From NCBI RefSeq assembly GCF_029846715.1, contig NZ_JARVWW010000001.1, positions 774,069 to 838,068 on the forward strand: a stretch of 64,000 bases of DNA, in the 5' to 3' direction. The notes under the pieces are model-generated. The model was not told the origin of the DNA. It did no database searches and was given only the letters and a program-made list of their open reading frames with translations. A program made the translations under genes and the position numbers. Below, piece after piece: positions 44,678 through 53,710 of this stretch. The stretch comes from Bradyrhizobium nivariense. GTDB lineage: Bacteria > Pseudomonadota > Alphaproteobacteria > Rhizobiales > Xanthobacteraceae. Numbering within the stretch: position 1 is the first letter of the stretch; each line of letters starts with the position of its first letter.

Positions 44678-45814
44678 TTATGCCGTGACGGCAGCGCTTG
44701 CCAGAACGGCTTCGGCCGCGATCCGGGTCCGGCGAAGTCGCCGCGCCCGTCTGCGATCGCACCAGGCCAGGGTCAGGCGCTCCGTCGTCGCCTTGATCGA
44801 AGACAACAGGCCGAACAGCGTCAGGGCCGCACCGAACAGCCAGAGTGCGAGATCGAACGCACCGCCGATCAGCAGCAGCGCGCCGCGGCCGAGCAGCTTC
44901 ATGATCGCGCGCGTCTTGCCGCCCTGCGCTTCCGCGAGCCGCGCCGCGCGTGCAACGTCCTTGGGGCCTTCGGCGATGCGTAAGCTATCCATCGCGCCAC
45001 GCGTGCCGGTCTTCTCGACGACACGCGTGACATCCTTGCCGAGCCGAACCAGCGCCCCGGCCTTCTCGACGCGGAACGCGGCCTTGATCGCGCTGACGGT
45101 CTCGCCCGGACGGAACACCGAACCCTTTGCGACCGCATTCTGAAGCATCGGCGCGTCAACCACCTCGCGCGCGGACCGGCCGGCCCACACCGCGAGCCCT
45201 TCGCCGAGCCGTCCCACCTTGCGAGCATCCTTCACCAGCGTCAGTCCGGCGCGCACCGGCGCGGCACCGCCAAACGAGACGTACGTCACGGCCGTCACCG
45301 CAAGTCCCGCAGTCGCAAGGCCGAGCACCAGGCGATCGGTCTCCTCGCCCATGGCGAGGTGCTTGCCCTCGCGCACGACGTCCCTGATGTCGCCGATCAC
45401 GAAGAGATCGCCGGCCACGGTTCCCGACAGGCTCGCAACATCGTCCGCGTTGCCGGTGACGAGGCCGGTGGCAAACCGTTTTGCGAAATGCGAGGTGGAA
45501 TTTTCGGCTTTGACCGCGTCGCTGACACGGCTCAGGAGATCGTCAGGCAGCGCGATGTTGCGGTCGCGCGCCAGCGCGACAAAACTGTCGGCGAGATCGG
45601 CATCGCCCGATGCGAGCGCAGCCTCGATGTTGTCCTGAATGAGGCGATCGTTGTGCCGCAGCAGCGCGTCGAGCTTGATTTCGGAGAGCGCGGCGGGATC
45701 GTCCTGGACGGCCAGAATCGCGCCGGCCTCGCGGGCATGCGGCGCTACCTGCGCGAGCATGAAGCTGCATGCCGCGATACCGGTCAACGCTGTGCTGATT
45801 CGCAGCCACTTCAT
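44678..45814 (-). CDS. Conserved membrane protein with two central helices
   Basis: The 378-residue protein has an N-terminal TM or signal anchor (about 7-24), hydrophobic pairs at about 165-186 and 310-332 (LLGRGALLLIGGAFDLALWLF), and a basic C-terminus (CDRRRARRLRRTRI). Bradyrhizobiaceae proteins of this type are uncharacterised. It is in the same direction as the hydrolase and lies 33 bp upstream, so the two could be one transcript. ATG 45814 is the first plausible start after a non-coding stretch. Function unknown. Confidence 0.68.
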   Translation of the reverse strand: MKWLRISTALTGIAACSFMLAQVAPHAREAGAILAVQDDPAALSEIKLDALLRHNDRLIQDNIEAALASGDADLADSFVALARDRNIALPDDLLSRVSDAVKAENSTSHFAKRFATGLVTGNADDVASLSGTVAGDLFVIGDIRDVVREGKHLAMGEETDRLVLGLATAGLAVTAVTYVSFGGAAPVRAGLTLVKDARKVGRLGEGLAVWAGRSAREVVDAPMLQNAVAKGSVFRPGETVSAIKAAFRVEKAGALVRLGKDVTRVVEKTGTRGAMDSLRIAEGPKDVARAARLAEAQGGKTRAIMKLLGRGALLLIGGAFDLALWLFGAALTLFGLLSSIKATTERLTLAWCDRRRARRLRRTRIAAEAVLASAAVTA

Positions 45815-45861
45815 GCGGAAAACCTGGACGGTCCTGAGATCGTTGACGCCTGACGGTTCGT

Positions 45862-45931
45862 CTTTCGTCGCAATTACGCTCGTCAACAGACATAGTATGC
45901 CAAAATTGCGACACAACGTCCCCGACGAAAG
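45862..45931. other. Two mutually exclusive inverted repeats, upstream region
   Basis: CTTTCGTCG (45862-45870) can pair with CGACGAAAG (45923-45931), while the overlapping GTCGCAATT (45867-45875) can pair with AATTGCGAC (45904-45912). The shared left arm allows only one at a time. The stretch 45815-46120 holds no gene. Confidence 0.45.
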
Positions 45932-46120
45932 AAGGGCTTCTCTCAGGCCGCAAGATTGTGTCGAATTTGCATGAGCAAACGAGCATGGGGCAATTGCGGA
46001 GCTTTCGGTTCCGCTGGACTAGCAATCATCTGCACCCACCAGTATGGTCCGCGGCGCCTTAATAATGCCGCGTCAGTTGTGATTGTATCTGCCGCCATTG
46101 CCACTCCAGGATGAGTTACG

Positions 46121-46366
46121 ATGTCCGACCATGTCGTCCCGCACTTCCATAACGATGCCGGTGTCCCCGTCATCGAGATCGGCTCGCAAGAGTTCATGTG
46201 CGTGGGCGCCAACCCTCCGTTCGATCATCCGCACGTCTTCCTCGACCTCGGCAACGACAACGAGATCATCTGCCCCTACTGCTCCACGCTGTACCGCTTC
46301 GCCGCCGACCTGAAGGCGGGCGAAGCCCGTCCGCCGGAATGCGTCCTGAAGGACAAGGTGGCCTGA
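46121..46366 (+). CDS. zf-CHCC zinc-finger protein (NDUFS6-like)
   Basis: The 81-residue protein is the bacterial relative of mitochondrial NDUFS6. Zinc ligands are C27, His36 or 38, and C51-x2-C54 in CPYCSTLYRF. It contains FDHPHVFLDL and ends ECVLKDKVA. In alphaproteobacteria it is tied to complex I or its assembly. AGGATGAG is 5 bp before ATG 46121. It is followed 19 bp later by a monooxygenase gene, probably co-transcribed. Confidence 0.92.
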   Translation: MSDHVVPHFHNDAGVPVIEIGSQEFMCVGANPPFDHPHVFLDLGNDNEIICPYCSTLYRFAADLKAGEARPPECVLKDKVA

Positions 46367-46383
46367 CCGCGTCCATCGGTCAG
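46363..46383 (+). promoter_or_regulatory. Hairpin over the zinc-finger stop, just before the next start
   Basis: CTGACCG (46363-46369) and CGGTCAG (46377-46383) form a 7-bp stem that covers the zinc-finger gene's stop and ends 2 bp before GTG 46386. Translation of the upstream gene would open it, so it may couple the two genes. Confidence 0.45.
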
Positions 46384-46385
46384 GG

Positions 46386-47588
46386 GTGGCGCTCTCCCGA
46401 ACGATTGTCATCGCCGGTGCCGGCATAGGTGGACTGACGGGTGCGCTTGCGCTCGCGGCCCGCGGCTTCCGCATCGTCGTACTGGAAAAGGCCGAGCGGC
46501 TCGAGGAAGTCGGCGCCGGTCTGCAACTCTCCCCCAATGCCAGCCGCGTGCTGGTCGAGCTCGGCCTCAGCGAGCGCCTCAAGCTGCGCGCCGTGATCCC
46601 GGAGGCGGTCTCGATCATGAGCGCGCGGGCCGGTGGCGAGCTTTTGCGCATGCCGCTGGGAGAAGCCGCCACGGCGCGCGCCGGCGCTCCCTATTGGGTG
46701 GTGCACCGCGCCGACCTGCAATCCGCCCTCGCCGGCGCAGTCTCCGACCATCCTGACATCGACCTGAAACTCGGCGCGACCTTCGAAGACGTCGCGCCTC
46801 ACACCAAGGGGCTGACCGTCGTCCACCGCAGCGGCACGATCCGCCGCAGCGATCTCGCCAGTGCGCTGATCGGCGCCGACGGCATCTGGTCGACGGTGCG
46901 CCAGCATCTGTTTCCCGAGGTGCAGCCGCGCTTCTCCGGGTTGATCGCCTGGCGCGGCACGCTCGATGCCACGCAACTGCCGAAGGATTACACCGCGCGC
47001 CGGATCCAGCTCTGGATGGGTCCGAACGCCCATCTCGTCGCCTACCCGATCGCGGGCGGACGCCAGATCAACGTGGTCGCGGTGCTGCCGGGCACCTGGA
47101 ACAGGCCGGGCTGGAGCACGCCCGGCGATCCCCGCGAGGTGATGGACGCCTTCGCTGCGCCACGCTGGCCGCCACCGGCGCGCATGATGCTCGCCACGGT
47201 CGATAGCTGGCGGAAATGGGCGCTGTTCGGCGTGCCTGACGACTGTCCCTGGAGCAAAGGCCCGGTCGCACTGCTCGGCGACGCCGTGCATGCGATGCTG
47301 CCGTTTGCGGCCCAGGGTGCCGGCATGGCGATCGAGGATGCCGCCGTGCTCGCGCAGCATTTGAGCCTTGAGGCCGCCGAGAGCACCGCGGGCATCACGG
47401 CTGCGCTGAGACAATACGGCCGTACGCGCCAGGCGCGCGTGCGGCGGGTGCAGCGGACCGCGCGGCAGCAGGGCCGCATCTATCATTTCAGCGGGCCGCT
47501 CGCGTTCGCACGCGATCTTGCTATCCGCGCGCTCGGCCCGGACCGCATGCTGGCGCGGCAGGACTGGATCCACGACTGGCGGGCGTAG
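46386..47588 (+). CDS. FAD-dependent monooxygenase (salicylate-hydroxylase-like)
   Basis: The 400-residue protein has the UbiH/NahG-type FAD hydroxylase layout. The dinucleotide motif is IAGAGIGGLTGALALAARG (residues 8-26), the DG motif is LIGADGIWSTVR (about 158), and the GD motif is ALLGDAVHAMLPFAAQGAG (about 295). It hydroxylates a small aromatic ring with NAD(P)H and O2; the substrate is unknown. GTG 46386 is the start, right behind a hairpin. It is convergent with a lipoprotein gene, 4 bp apart. Confidence 0.9.
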   Translation: MALSRTIVIAGAGIGGLTGALALAARGFRIVVLEKAERLEEVGAGLQLSPNASRVLVELGLSERLKLRAVIPEAVSIMSARAGGELLRMPLGEAATARAGAPYWVVHRADLQSALAGAVSDHPDIDLKLGATFEDVAPHTKGLTVVHRSGTIRRSDLASALIGADGIWSTVRQHLFPEVQPRFSGLIAWRGTLDATQLPKDYTARRIQLWMGPNAHLVAYPIAGGRQINVVAVLPGTWNRPGWSTPGDPREVMDAFAAPRWPPPARMMLATVDSWRKWALFGVPDDCPWSKGPVALLGDAVHAMLPFAAQGAGMAIEDAAVLAQHLSLEAAESTAGITAALRQYGRTRQARVRRVQRTARQQGRIYHFSGPLAFARDLAIRALGPDRMLARQDWIHDWRA

Positions 47589-47592
47589 CGCA

Positions 47593-48036
47593 TCAGTTGA
47601 CGGCGCCGCCTGACTTCGGCCTGGACGGCTTGGCGGCAACTGCCGGTGCGGGCGGAGCCGCCGGCTTAGCGGGCGGCTCAGCCGCCGCCATATCGCTCTC
47701 GCGGCACCTGTTCTTGCGCCAGGTCTCCTCCATCAGCTTCTGCTGTCCCCGCGTGGCGATGTAGTCGTTGCGATAGGCGAGCTCGACCACCACGGCGCCG
47801 CCCGCCCCGGTCTCGGCCTTGGCCATCAGCCGCTCGAGATCCGCGACGCGATTGACGAGATTTTTGCGCTCGGGTGCGAGTTGCTTGCAATCCCAGAGGT
47901 CATAGCGGGCCGGATCGACGAAGGCCGGGCTGATGGTGTCGCTGACGCTCGCGCAGCCGCCGAGCGCCGCACAGAGCAAGCTCAGCGGAAGCAGCGTGCG
48001 CACAGGGCGACAGCGAGAGAGAAACGAAACAGGCAT
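47593..48036 (-). CDS. Putative lipoprotein
   Basis: The 147-residue protein has a lipoprotein signal with lipobox LGGC (Cys28), so it is probably lipid-anchored. A helical central part (LAPERKNLVNRVADLERLMAKAE) and a Pro/Ala-rich tail follow. Two Cys, DLWDCKQL and KNRCRES, could form a disulfide. Similar twilight lipoproteins occur across Bradyrhizobiaceae. Function unknown. Confidence 0.78.
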   Translation of the reverse strand: MPVSFLSRCRPVRTLLPLSLLCAALGGCASVSDTISPAFVDPARYDLWDCKQLAPERKNLVNRVADLERLMAKAETGAGGAVVVELAYRNDYIATRGQQKLMEETWRKNRCRESDMAAAEPPAKPAAPPAPAVAAKPSRPKSGGAVN

Positions 48037-48209
48037 GCCGGATGAATAGTCCCCGTGGATTGAGAATGCCTAAAGCAGCAACGGATGTCCGGATTGAGGC
48101 TTTGCCTTGTGCGGCCGGCTCGCTTAAGGAAGAACCGCCCCTCCGGCCCACCAAGCGCCAATTCCAGACGGCCGGCAAGGGACTTAAGTGATTGATCTCG
48201 TTGGATCAA

Positions 48210-48298
48210 GCGGGCATGGCGGAATTGGTAGACGCAAGGGACTTAAAATCCCTCGGCGCGCAAGCGCTGTGCCGGTTCGACCCCGGCTGCCCGCACCA
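48210..48298 (+). tRNA. tRNA-Leu (anticodon UAA), CCA encoded
   Basis: GCGGGCA (48210-48216) pairs with TGCCCGC (48288-48294), then A and CCA. A D-stem with GGAATTGGTAGACGC, an AGGGA-CTTAAAA-TCCCT anticodon stem-loop (anticodon TAA), a long variable arm and a GGTTCGACCC T-loop are all present. The long variable arm fits the leucine class. It decodes UUA and UUG. Confidence 0.96.
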
Positions 48299-48521
48299 CG
48301 AGAGCTGCGCCGATGGTCCGGCGGAGCAACGCGTCGGCACATCGCCGAAGCAAGCTGGTGCCGCCGGGACTGCCTAACAGCCGCGCTACGCGGCTTCGCC
48401 CGCGAACAGTGCGCTCACCAATTCTTGTCCGGCCCTGCTCCGCCTGTCAGCCATCTCGAAACATGCCTTGTGCGCCGCAGCATGGACGATAAGTAGAAGA
48501 CCCATATCAGAGGTGAGCTTC

Positions 48522-49772
48522 TTGTCCGACGTCAATGCCGACGATTGGGTGTCCTCGGGACACCGGCCCATGGGTTTCCCCGAATTCGTCATCGTGATCG
48601 CGTCCATCATGGCGCTGAATCCGCTTGCGATGGACATGATGCTCCCGGCGCTGCCCAATATCGGGTCAGCTTTCCATATCCCCGTCGCCAACCATCTTCA
48701 GCTGGTGCTGTCGACCTTCCTGATCGGCTTTGGCGCAGGCCAGTTCGTCATGGGTCCGCTGTCGGACCGCTTCGGTCGCCGTCCGGTGCTGCTCGGCGGG
48801 ATGGCGGTCTACGCGGTGGCGAGCGTGCTGGCGATTGCCGCGCCGTCGTTCGAGACGCTGCTGCTGGCGCGCGCACTGCAGGGCTTCGGCACCTCGGCGA
48901 CGCGCGTGATCGCGACCTCGATCGTGCGCGACTGTTACGTAGGCCGCCGCATGGCGAGCGTGATGTCGCTTGCGATGATGATATTCATCGCCGTCCCCGT
49001 GATCGCGCCCTCCTTCGGACAGGCGGTGCTGCTGGTGACGCAATGGCGCGGCATCTTCGTCGTGCTGATGCTCTACGGTCTGCTCGCGCTCGCATGGTCC
49101 GTGCTGCGGCTGCCGGAGACCTTGCCTGAGAGCGAACGCAGGTCGCTTGCGCCGGCCGACGTGCTCACGGCCTACTGGCAGACCGTGACCCATCGCCAAA
49201 CCATCGGCTACGCGCTCGCCGCTGGTAGCGTCATGGGTGCGCTGTTCGCCTACGTATTCTCGGCCCAGCAGGTCTTCACCGGCATCTATCACCTCGGCCA
49301 TTATTTTCCGCTCGCCTTCGCCGCGATCGCGGCCGGCACCGCCATTGCCGGCTTTCTCAACGCGAGATTCGTCGGGACCCTCGGGATGCGCGTGATCTCA
49401 CATGGGGCACTGACGCTCTACACCGCGGTGGCGGGCGTAATGCTGCTGACGGAAAGCCTCGGCGCGCTGCCGCTTCCGCTGTTCATGGTGCTCTCGGCCC
49501 TCATGATGTTCTCCTTCGGCATGATGGTCGCCAACTTCACCGCACTCGCCATGGAGCCGCAGGGCCACATCGCCGGCACTGCGTCCTCGCTCTACGGCTC
49601 GATCACGACGCTGATCGGCATCCTCGTCGGCATGGCGATCGGGCAAAGCTTCGACGGCACGCTGCTGCCGTTCTCGGTCGGCTTCTTCGTGTCGTCACTC
49701 GCTGCGCTTGCGATCGTGCTGGCGGTGGAAAAGGGACGGCTGTTCAGGCCGCATCATCGCCCCAGCGCGTGA
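48522..49772 (+). CDS. Bcr/CflA-type multidrug MFS transporter
   Basis: The 416-residue MFS carrier has 12 helices, the DHA1 motif GPLSDRFGRRPVLLGG (about residues 69-84) and LARALQGFGTSATRVIATSIVRD (in parts), the Bcr/CflA signature region. The start TTG 48522 is favoured by AGAGGTGAG 6 bp upstream; an earlier ATG or GTG is less well placed. Such pumps export drugs such as bicyclomycin or chloramphenicol by proton antiport. Substrate unknown. No regulator nearby. Confidence 0.9.
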   Translation: MSDVNADDWVSSGHRPMGFPEFVIVIASIMALNPLAMDMMLPALPNIGSAFHIPVANHLQLVLSTFLIGFGAGQFVMGPLSDRFGRRPVLLGGMAVYAVASVLAIAAPSFETLLLARALQGFGTSATRVIATSIVRDCYVGRRMASVMSLAMMIFIAVPVIAPSFGQAVLLVTQWRGIFVVLMLYGLLALAWSVLRLPETLPESERRSLAPADVLTAYWQTVTHRQTIGYALAAGSVMGALFAYVFSAQQVFTGIYHLGHYFPLAFAAIAAGTAIAGFLNARFVGTLGMRVISHGALTLYTAVAGVMLLTESLGALPLPLFMVLSALMMFSFGMMVANFTALAMEPQGHIAGTASSLYGSITTLIGILVGMAIGQSFDGTLLPFSVGFFVSSLAALAIVLAVEKGRLFRPHHRPSA

Positions 49773-49797
49773 GGAACTTCACGGCGCTCTCGATGTT
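49773..49797 (+). promoter_or_regulatory. Weak EcfG-like promoter before the 48-aa gene
   Basis: GGAAC (49773-49777), 16 bases and TGTT (49794-49797) match the consensus except for T instead of C at the first -10 base. It starts just past the MFS stop and lies 30 bp before the 48-aa gene. Confidence 0.35.
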
Positions 49798-49826
49798 GTA
49801 CTGCAACAATCTGAAAAGGCGCTTCA

Positions 49827-49973
49827 ATGGAATCGGAACACCGTAAAGACCACGACGCCGCGGAGCAGGCGAAAACGGAACGCACACCGTCGAGCGCCGA
49901 CGCCGAGAAGGCCACCTCCACCGTTCCATTCGCGAGCGAAGGGCTCGAGCGGGTCCGCGACAGCCACTGCTGA
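49827..49973 (+). CDS. Small hydrophilic protein (48 aa)
   Basis: ATG 49827 opens a 48-codon frame (ESEHRKDHDAAEQAKTERTP ... ending VRDSHC) with AAGGCG 7 bp upstream. It is Glu/Lys/Asp-rich with no TM or domain. An EcfG-like promoter precedes it, which would place it among the small hydrophilic general-stress proteins. Short frames are easily spurious in this GC-rich DNA, so it stays tentative. Confidence 0.4.
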   Translation: MESEHRKDHDAAEQAKTERTPSSADAEKATSTVPFASEGLERVRDSHC

Positions 49974-49982
49974 GCGGAACGC

Positions 49983-51641
49983 CTATTCCGCCGCGCGCCT
50001 GCTGGCGCTGAAATCGTCAGCGGCGCTCTCGGGCGTTCGACGGGGTGGCACCATCATCACAATCACTTCCCGCGTGAGACCCGGCCGGCCCCACAGCTGC
50101 GCCTGCACGGTGAACTCGCGCCTGACGAAGTGCCCGGCGCGCCCGGACGCCCACTCCATCCACCGGCTGCAATAATCCTGACCGCGGAAACAGAGCGCGG
50201 CCCAGCCGCGGTCCAGCGTCGTCTTGCGCGGCAAGCTCCAGGCATCTTGATCCGCGAATGGTCGCACGTAGTGCGGGTGGTCCGGGCTGTAGAACGCCGT
50301 CGCGAAGGCCAGCGAATCGTCGCCGCTGACGGCGACGAGCGGCTCGCCGGTCAGTTCGCGCCACTCGCGGGTCAATTCGCTGGCCGCCTGCGCGTAGAGA
50401 TTCCGCCCCTCCTCGTAACCGTGATCGTTGCGATAGACGGCATGGATCGGCGCAGCGACCAGGACGGCCGCGAGCGCGACGCCGGCCACGATCACGGTGA
50501 GGTTGACGGTGTAGAAGCGCTCGATTGGGTAACTCGTGCCGCAGACCACGAGAACGGCGAACAGGAACAACCCCTGCAACGCCCACAGCGACGGCAGATC
50601 GGTGCCGATCACCAGCGAGATCAGGACCGGTAGCGCAATCGTGCCGATGGCAACGTAGAAGAGAAGCCTCAGGCCCGGATTCATCGCCGCGAAGTCGGCC
50701 GGAAACTGCTTCAGCCGCGTGCCGGCGATCAAGACCCAGAGCACGGCCGACACACTCATAGCCGCCGCCAGCCCCAGCAGGAAGTTCCTGGCCTCACCGA
50801 GCGAGTTCGCAGCGTTGCCGTTGGCATGGTTCAGCGCATAGGTGAAGGTCGATGCTCCCGTCGTCGCGAGCCAATAAAGATGCGGTGACAGCGCCGTAAG
50901 CCCGACGACGACCGAGATCCAGGGCGAAGCCGACGTGAAATAAGCGCGTCGCGCCGGATGCGCCAGCGCGGCAAATGCGAAGCTCGCGACCAGGAAGATC
51001 GAATAATATTTGCCGACCATTGCCAGCGCCGTCGTGCATCCGACTGCGACCGCCCACAGCGGCGCGCGCGTCTCGAACGCGCGCAGGAAGCACCAGGTCG
51101 CAAGCGGCCACGTCGCGAGCAGCACAGCATTGGCGTTGAAGCGCTGGGCGTGGAATTGATAGGCCGGCGTCAGCATCAGGAGCAAGAGCACCAGGATTCG
51201 CTTGTGCCCGGTCACGAATTGACGCGCGACCAGATCGACAAAGACCAGCGCAAGCCCTGCATTGGCCATCGCCATCAATTGCAGTGACCAGTCGCTGAGC
51301 GGAAAGACGGAGGTCCAGCTCGCGGCAACCCAGCCGGTCAATGGCGGATGCTTGTCATAGCCCCAAGCGAAATGCCGCCCCAGCGTCCAGGCCTCCAGCG
51401 TATCAGGGTGCAGGCCGCTGCCGGCATAGGCGACGGCCAGATAGAGCGTCCAGATCGCAACGAAACAGGCGATGAGAAGCGGCACGGCCCAGCCCGTCTC
51501 GACACCATCGAGCCAACGCAGGAACGGCCGGCGCCATCGCGCCGGCGTGCGATCGGACCGTTCGGCCCTCGCCTGGAATGCAAAATCGATCGGCACTGGA
51601 ATCAAATGGAGGAATGAAGGTGATGCGCGAGGACGACACAT
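49983..51641 (-). CDS. GT39-like membrane glycosyltransferase
   Basis: The 552-residue protein has about 11-12 TM helices and the ArnT/PMT_2 type first loop DTLEAWTLGRHFAWGYDKHPPLTGW (in parts, near residue 80), which carries the family's acidic residue. It probably transfers a sugar from a polyprenyl-phosphate donor to an envelope acceptor; substrate unknown. The soluble C-terminal part holds VAVSGDDSLAFATAFY. ATG 51641 is used; GTG 51596 is possible and gives 15 fewer residues. Confidence 0.8.
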   Translation of the reverse strand: MCRPRASPSFLHLIPVPIDFAFQARAERSDRTPARWRRPFLRWLDGVETGWAVPLLIACFVAIWTLYLAVAYAGSGLHPDTLEAWTLGRHFAWGYDKHPPLTGWVAASWTSVFPLSDWSLQLMAMANAGLALVFVDLVARQFVTGHKRILVLLLLMLTPAYQFHAQRFNANAVLLATWPLATWCFLRAFETRAPLWAVAVGCTTALAMVGKYYSIFLVASFAFAALAHPARRAYFTSASPWISVVVGLTALSPHLYWLATTGASTFTYALNHANGNAANSLGEARNFLLGLAAAMSVSAVLWVLIAGTRLKQFPADFAAMNPGLRLLFYVAIGTIALPVLISLVIGTDLPSLWALQGLFLFAVLVVCGTSYPIERFYTVNLTVIVAGVALAAVLVAAPIHAVYRNDHGYEEGRNLYAQAASELTREWRELTGEPLVAVSGDDSLAFATAFYSPDHPHYVRPFADQDAWSLPRKTTLDRGWAALCFRGQDYCSRWMEWASGRAGHFVRREFTVQAQLWGRPGLTREVIVMMVPPRRTPESAADDFSASRRAAE

Positions 51642-51835
51642 CTAGTTCAGGATAGAAACAAATAGCAATGATTGGAAACTGGAAAAGATTGAAAGCGTCC
51701 GCCCTCCCGGCCAGCGCAAGGTCGACAAAAGACCAAGATCGGCACCGACCAAGATCGACAAACGACAACGGCGCCGCTGATGACAGCGGCGCCGCATGAT
51801 GATCCGGACGAAGGTGCCGACGAAGTGCCCTCGCC

Positions 51836-53443
51836 CTATTCCGACTTGTCGACGTTCCAGAACAGCGGAGTCGCGGGACCGTCGAGCACACCGCTCAGCG
51901 ATTTGCGCCAGCCGCTCGGCAGGAGATACTGTCCCAGCGGAATGTAGATCACCTGCTCATAGGCTTCCTTCTGGATCTCGGCGGCGATCTTCTTCTGATC
52001 GTCGAGCGAGGCGGCGCGAACGAAGTCATCCTTGAGCTTTTCGATCTTCGCGTTCTCCGCCCAGCCGAACCAGCCCTTCTTGCCCTGGCCGCCGATCGAG
52101 AGATTGGCGATCGGGTTGGAGACATCGGCCGCGACCCAGTTGGTGAAGAACATATTCCAGCCGCCCTCCTTCGGCGGCTTCTGGCTGGCGCGGCGGCTCA
52201 CCACCGTCTGCCAATCGGTCGCTTGCAGGTCGACCTTGAAGCCGGCCTCGCGCAGCAACTGAGCCGCCACGATCGGCTGCGCCTTCAGCGTCGTGACGTC
52301 GCCAGGCGCCATGATCACGATCGGAGTGCCGTCATAGCCGGACTCGGCGAGCGCCTTCTTGGCTTCGGCCATGCCGCTGCCCTTCACCAGGGTCTCCGCG
52401 CCAACCTCGGTCGCGAACGGCGTATCGCACACGAAGAAGGCGCCACAGATCTTCTGATATTTGGCGTTGCCGACCAGCGCGTCGAGAACGTCCTTCTGGT
52501 TTATCGCCAGAAAGGCAGCGCGGCGCACTTTGACATTATCGAACGGCGGATGAAGGAAGTTCATCCGGCCGAGCGTCTGGAAACCGAACTTGTTCGAGAC
52601 CTCGATCGTGATCTCCTTGTTCGCCTCCAGCAACGGCAGCATGTCGTAGGGCAGGTTCTCCATGAAATCGATGTCGCCCGACTGCAGCGCGTTCACCGCG
52701 GTCTGCGAGTCCGGCATGGTGATCCATTCGACGCGGTCGACCTTCACCACCTTGCCGCCGGAGGTCCAGCTCGACGGCTCCTTGCGCGGCACGTAGTCGG
52801 TGTTCTTGACGTAGACCGCCTTCACGCCCGGCTGGAATTCCGACTGCACGAACTTGAAAGGACCCGAGCCGATCTGCTCGGGGATCTGCTTGTCCGGCGG
52901 CGTCTCGGCGAGGCGCTTCGGCATCATGAAGGCAACGCGGGAAGACGGCTTGCCGATCGAATCGAGCACGAGGCCGTAGGGCTCCTTCAGCTTCAGCGTG
53001 ATGGTCTTGGCATCGGTCGCCTCGATGCTCGCGGTGAAGTCCAACAGCTTCTGACCCATGCCGTCGACCGCGGCCCAGCGCTTGAGCGAGGCGACGCAGT
53101 CTTCCGCCGTCACTGGCGCACCGTCATGCCACTTCAGGCCGTCGCGCAACGTGAAGGTGTAGACGAGCTTGTCGTCGGAGATCTTCCAGTCCGCCATCTG
53201 CGGCTGGATCTTGAAGTTCGAATCGGGCGCCACCAGCGTGTCGTAGATCATGTAGCCATGGTCACGCGTGATGTAGGCCGTGGTGAAGATCGGATCGATG
53301 ATGCGCAGATCCGAATGCATCACCGCCGTGATGGTCTTGCCGGCCGCAAGCACCGGCGAGGCCAGCGCGGTCGAAAGCGCGACGACCGACAGCGCAAGTT
53401 TGGAGGCGAACGCGCGAGGCCCCCGGCGCATCAACTGGAACAT
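51836..53443 (-). CDS. Dipeptide/oligopeptide ABC substrate-binding protein
   Basis: The 535-residue protein has a signal peptide (about 1-33, ending PVLAAG) and the SBP_bac_5 fold: IIDPIFTTAYITRDHGYMIYDTL, then LRDGLKWHDGAPVTAEDCVASL. It delivers a peptide-like solute to the DppB/DppC channel encoded after it. ATG 53443 has AGGAG about 10 bp upstream. It is divergent from the M20 gene at 53711, with a near-consensus sigma-54 site in between. It is not next to its permeases on the same strand, an unusual split. Confidence 0.92.
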   Translation of the reverse strand: MFQLMRRGPRAFASKLALSVVALSTALASPVLAAGKTITAVMHSDLRIIDPIFTTAYITRDHGYMIYDTLVAPDSNFKIQPQMADWKISDDKLVYTFTLRDGLKWHDGAPVTAEDCVASLKRWAAVDGMGQKLLDFTASIEATDAKTITLKLKEPYGLVLDSIGKPSSRVAFMMPKRLAETPPDKQIPEQIGSGPFKFVQSEFQPGVKAVYVKNTDYVPRKEPSSWTSGGKVVKVDRVEWITMPDSQTAVNALQSGDIDFMENLPYDMLPLLEANKEITIEVSNKFGFQTLGRMNFLHPPFDNVKVRRAAFLAINQKDVLDALVGNAKYQKICGAFFVCDTPFATEVGAETLVKGSGMAEAKKALAESGYDGTPIVIMAPGDVTTLKAQPIVAAQLLREAGFKVDLQATDWQTVVSRRASQKPPKEGGWNMFFTNWVAADVSNPIANLSIGGQGKKGWFGWAENAKIEKLKDDFVRAASLDDQKKIAAEIQKEAYEQVIYIPLGQYLLPSGWRKSLSGVLDGPATPLFWNVDKSE

Positions 53444-53668
53444 AAAAAGTCTCTCCTGACGTGAAACTGTTCAAAGGCAGGTTATTGGTTGAGCATCCGG
53501 TTCGTTCTTTAGGCGAACTAACCTCATGCAATGCCTTTATCTTTTCGAGACTTGCAGACAGTGCCGAGCGCGTCAATCCGGTTTCGCTGCAAGCCCAAGC
53601 GGCGCGCGCACGGGCTCCACAAGGATCGGTTTGGCTCTACAACACTCTCCGCTTGTCCTGCCCGCCAA

Positions 53669-53684
53669 TGCAATGCGCGTTCCA
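53669..53684 (-). promoter_or_regulatory. Near-consensus sigma-54 promoter facing the binding-protein gene
   Basis: Minus strand: TGGAACG-CGCA-TTGCA, one base off TGGCACG-N4-TTGCA, with GG and GC 10 bases apart. Transcription would start near 53658, giving a long leader of about 215 nt to ATG 53443. This makes it less certain than the site at 54920. Confidence 0.45.
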
Positions 53685-53710
53685 TCTTCCGAAGCTCGAG
53701 AGACATTGAG

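Noticed and set aside
48192..48209. TTGAT...ATCAA inverted repeat before tRNA-Leu, resembling a FixK/FNR box
   Set aside because: The half sites are 8 bases apart instead of 4, so it does not fit an FNR-type dimer.
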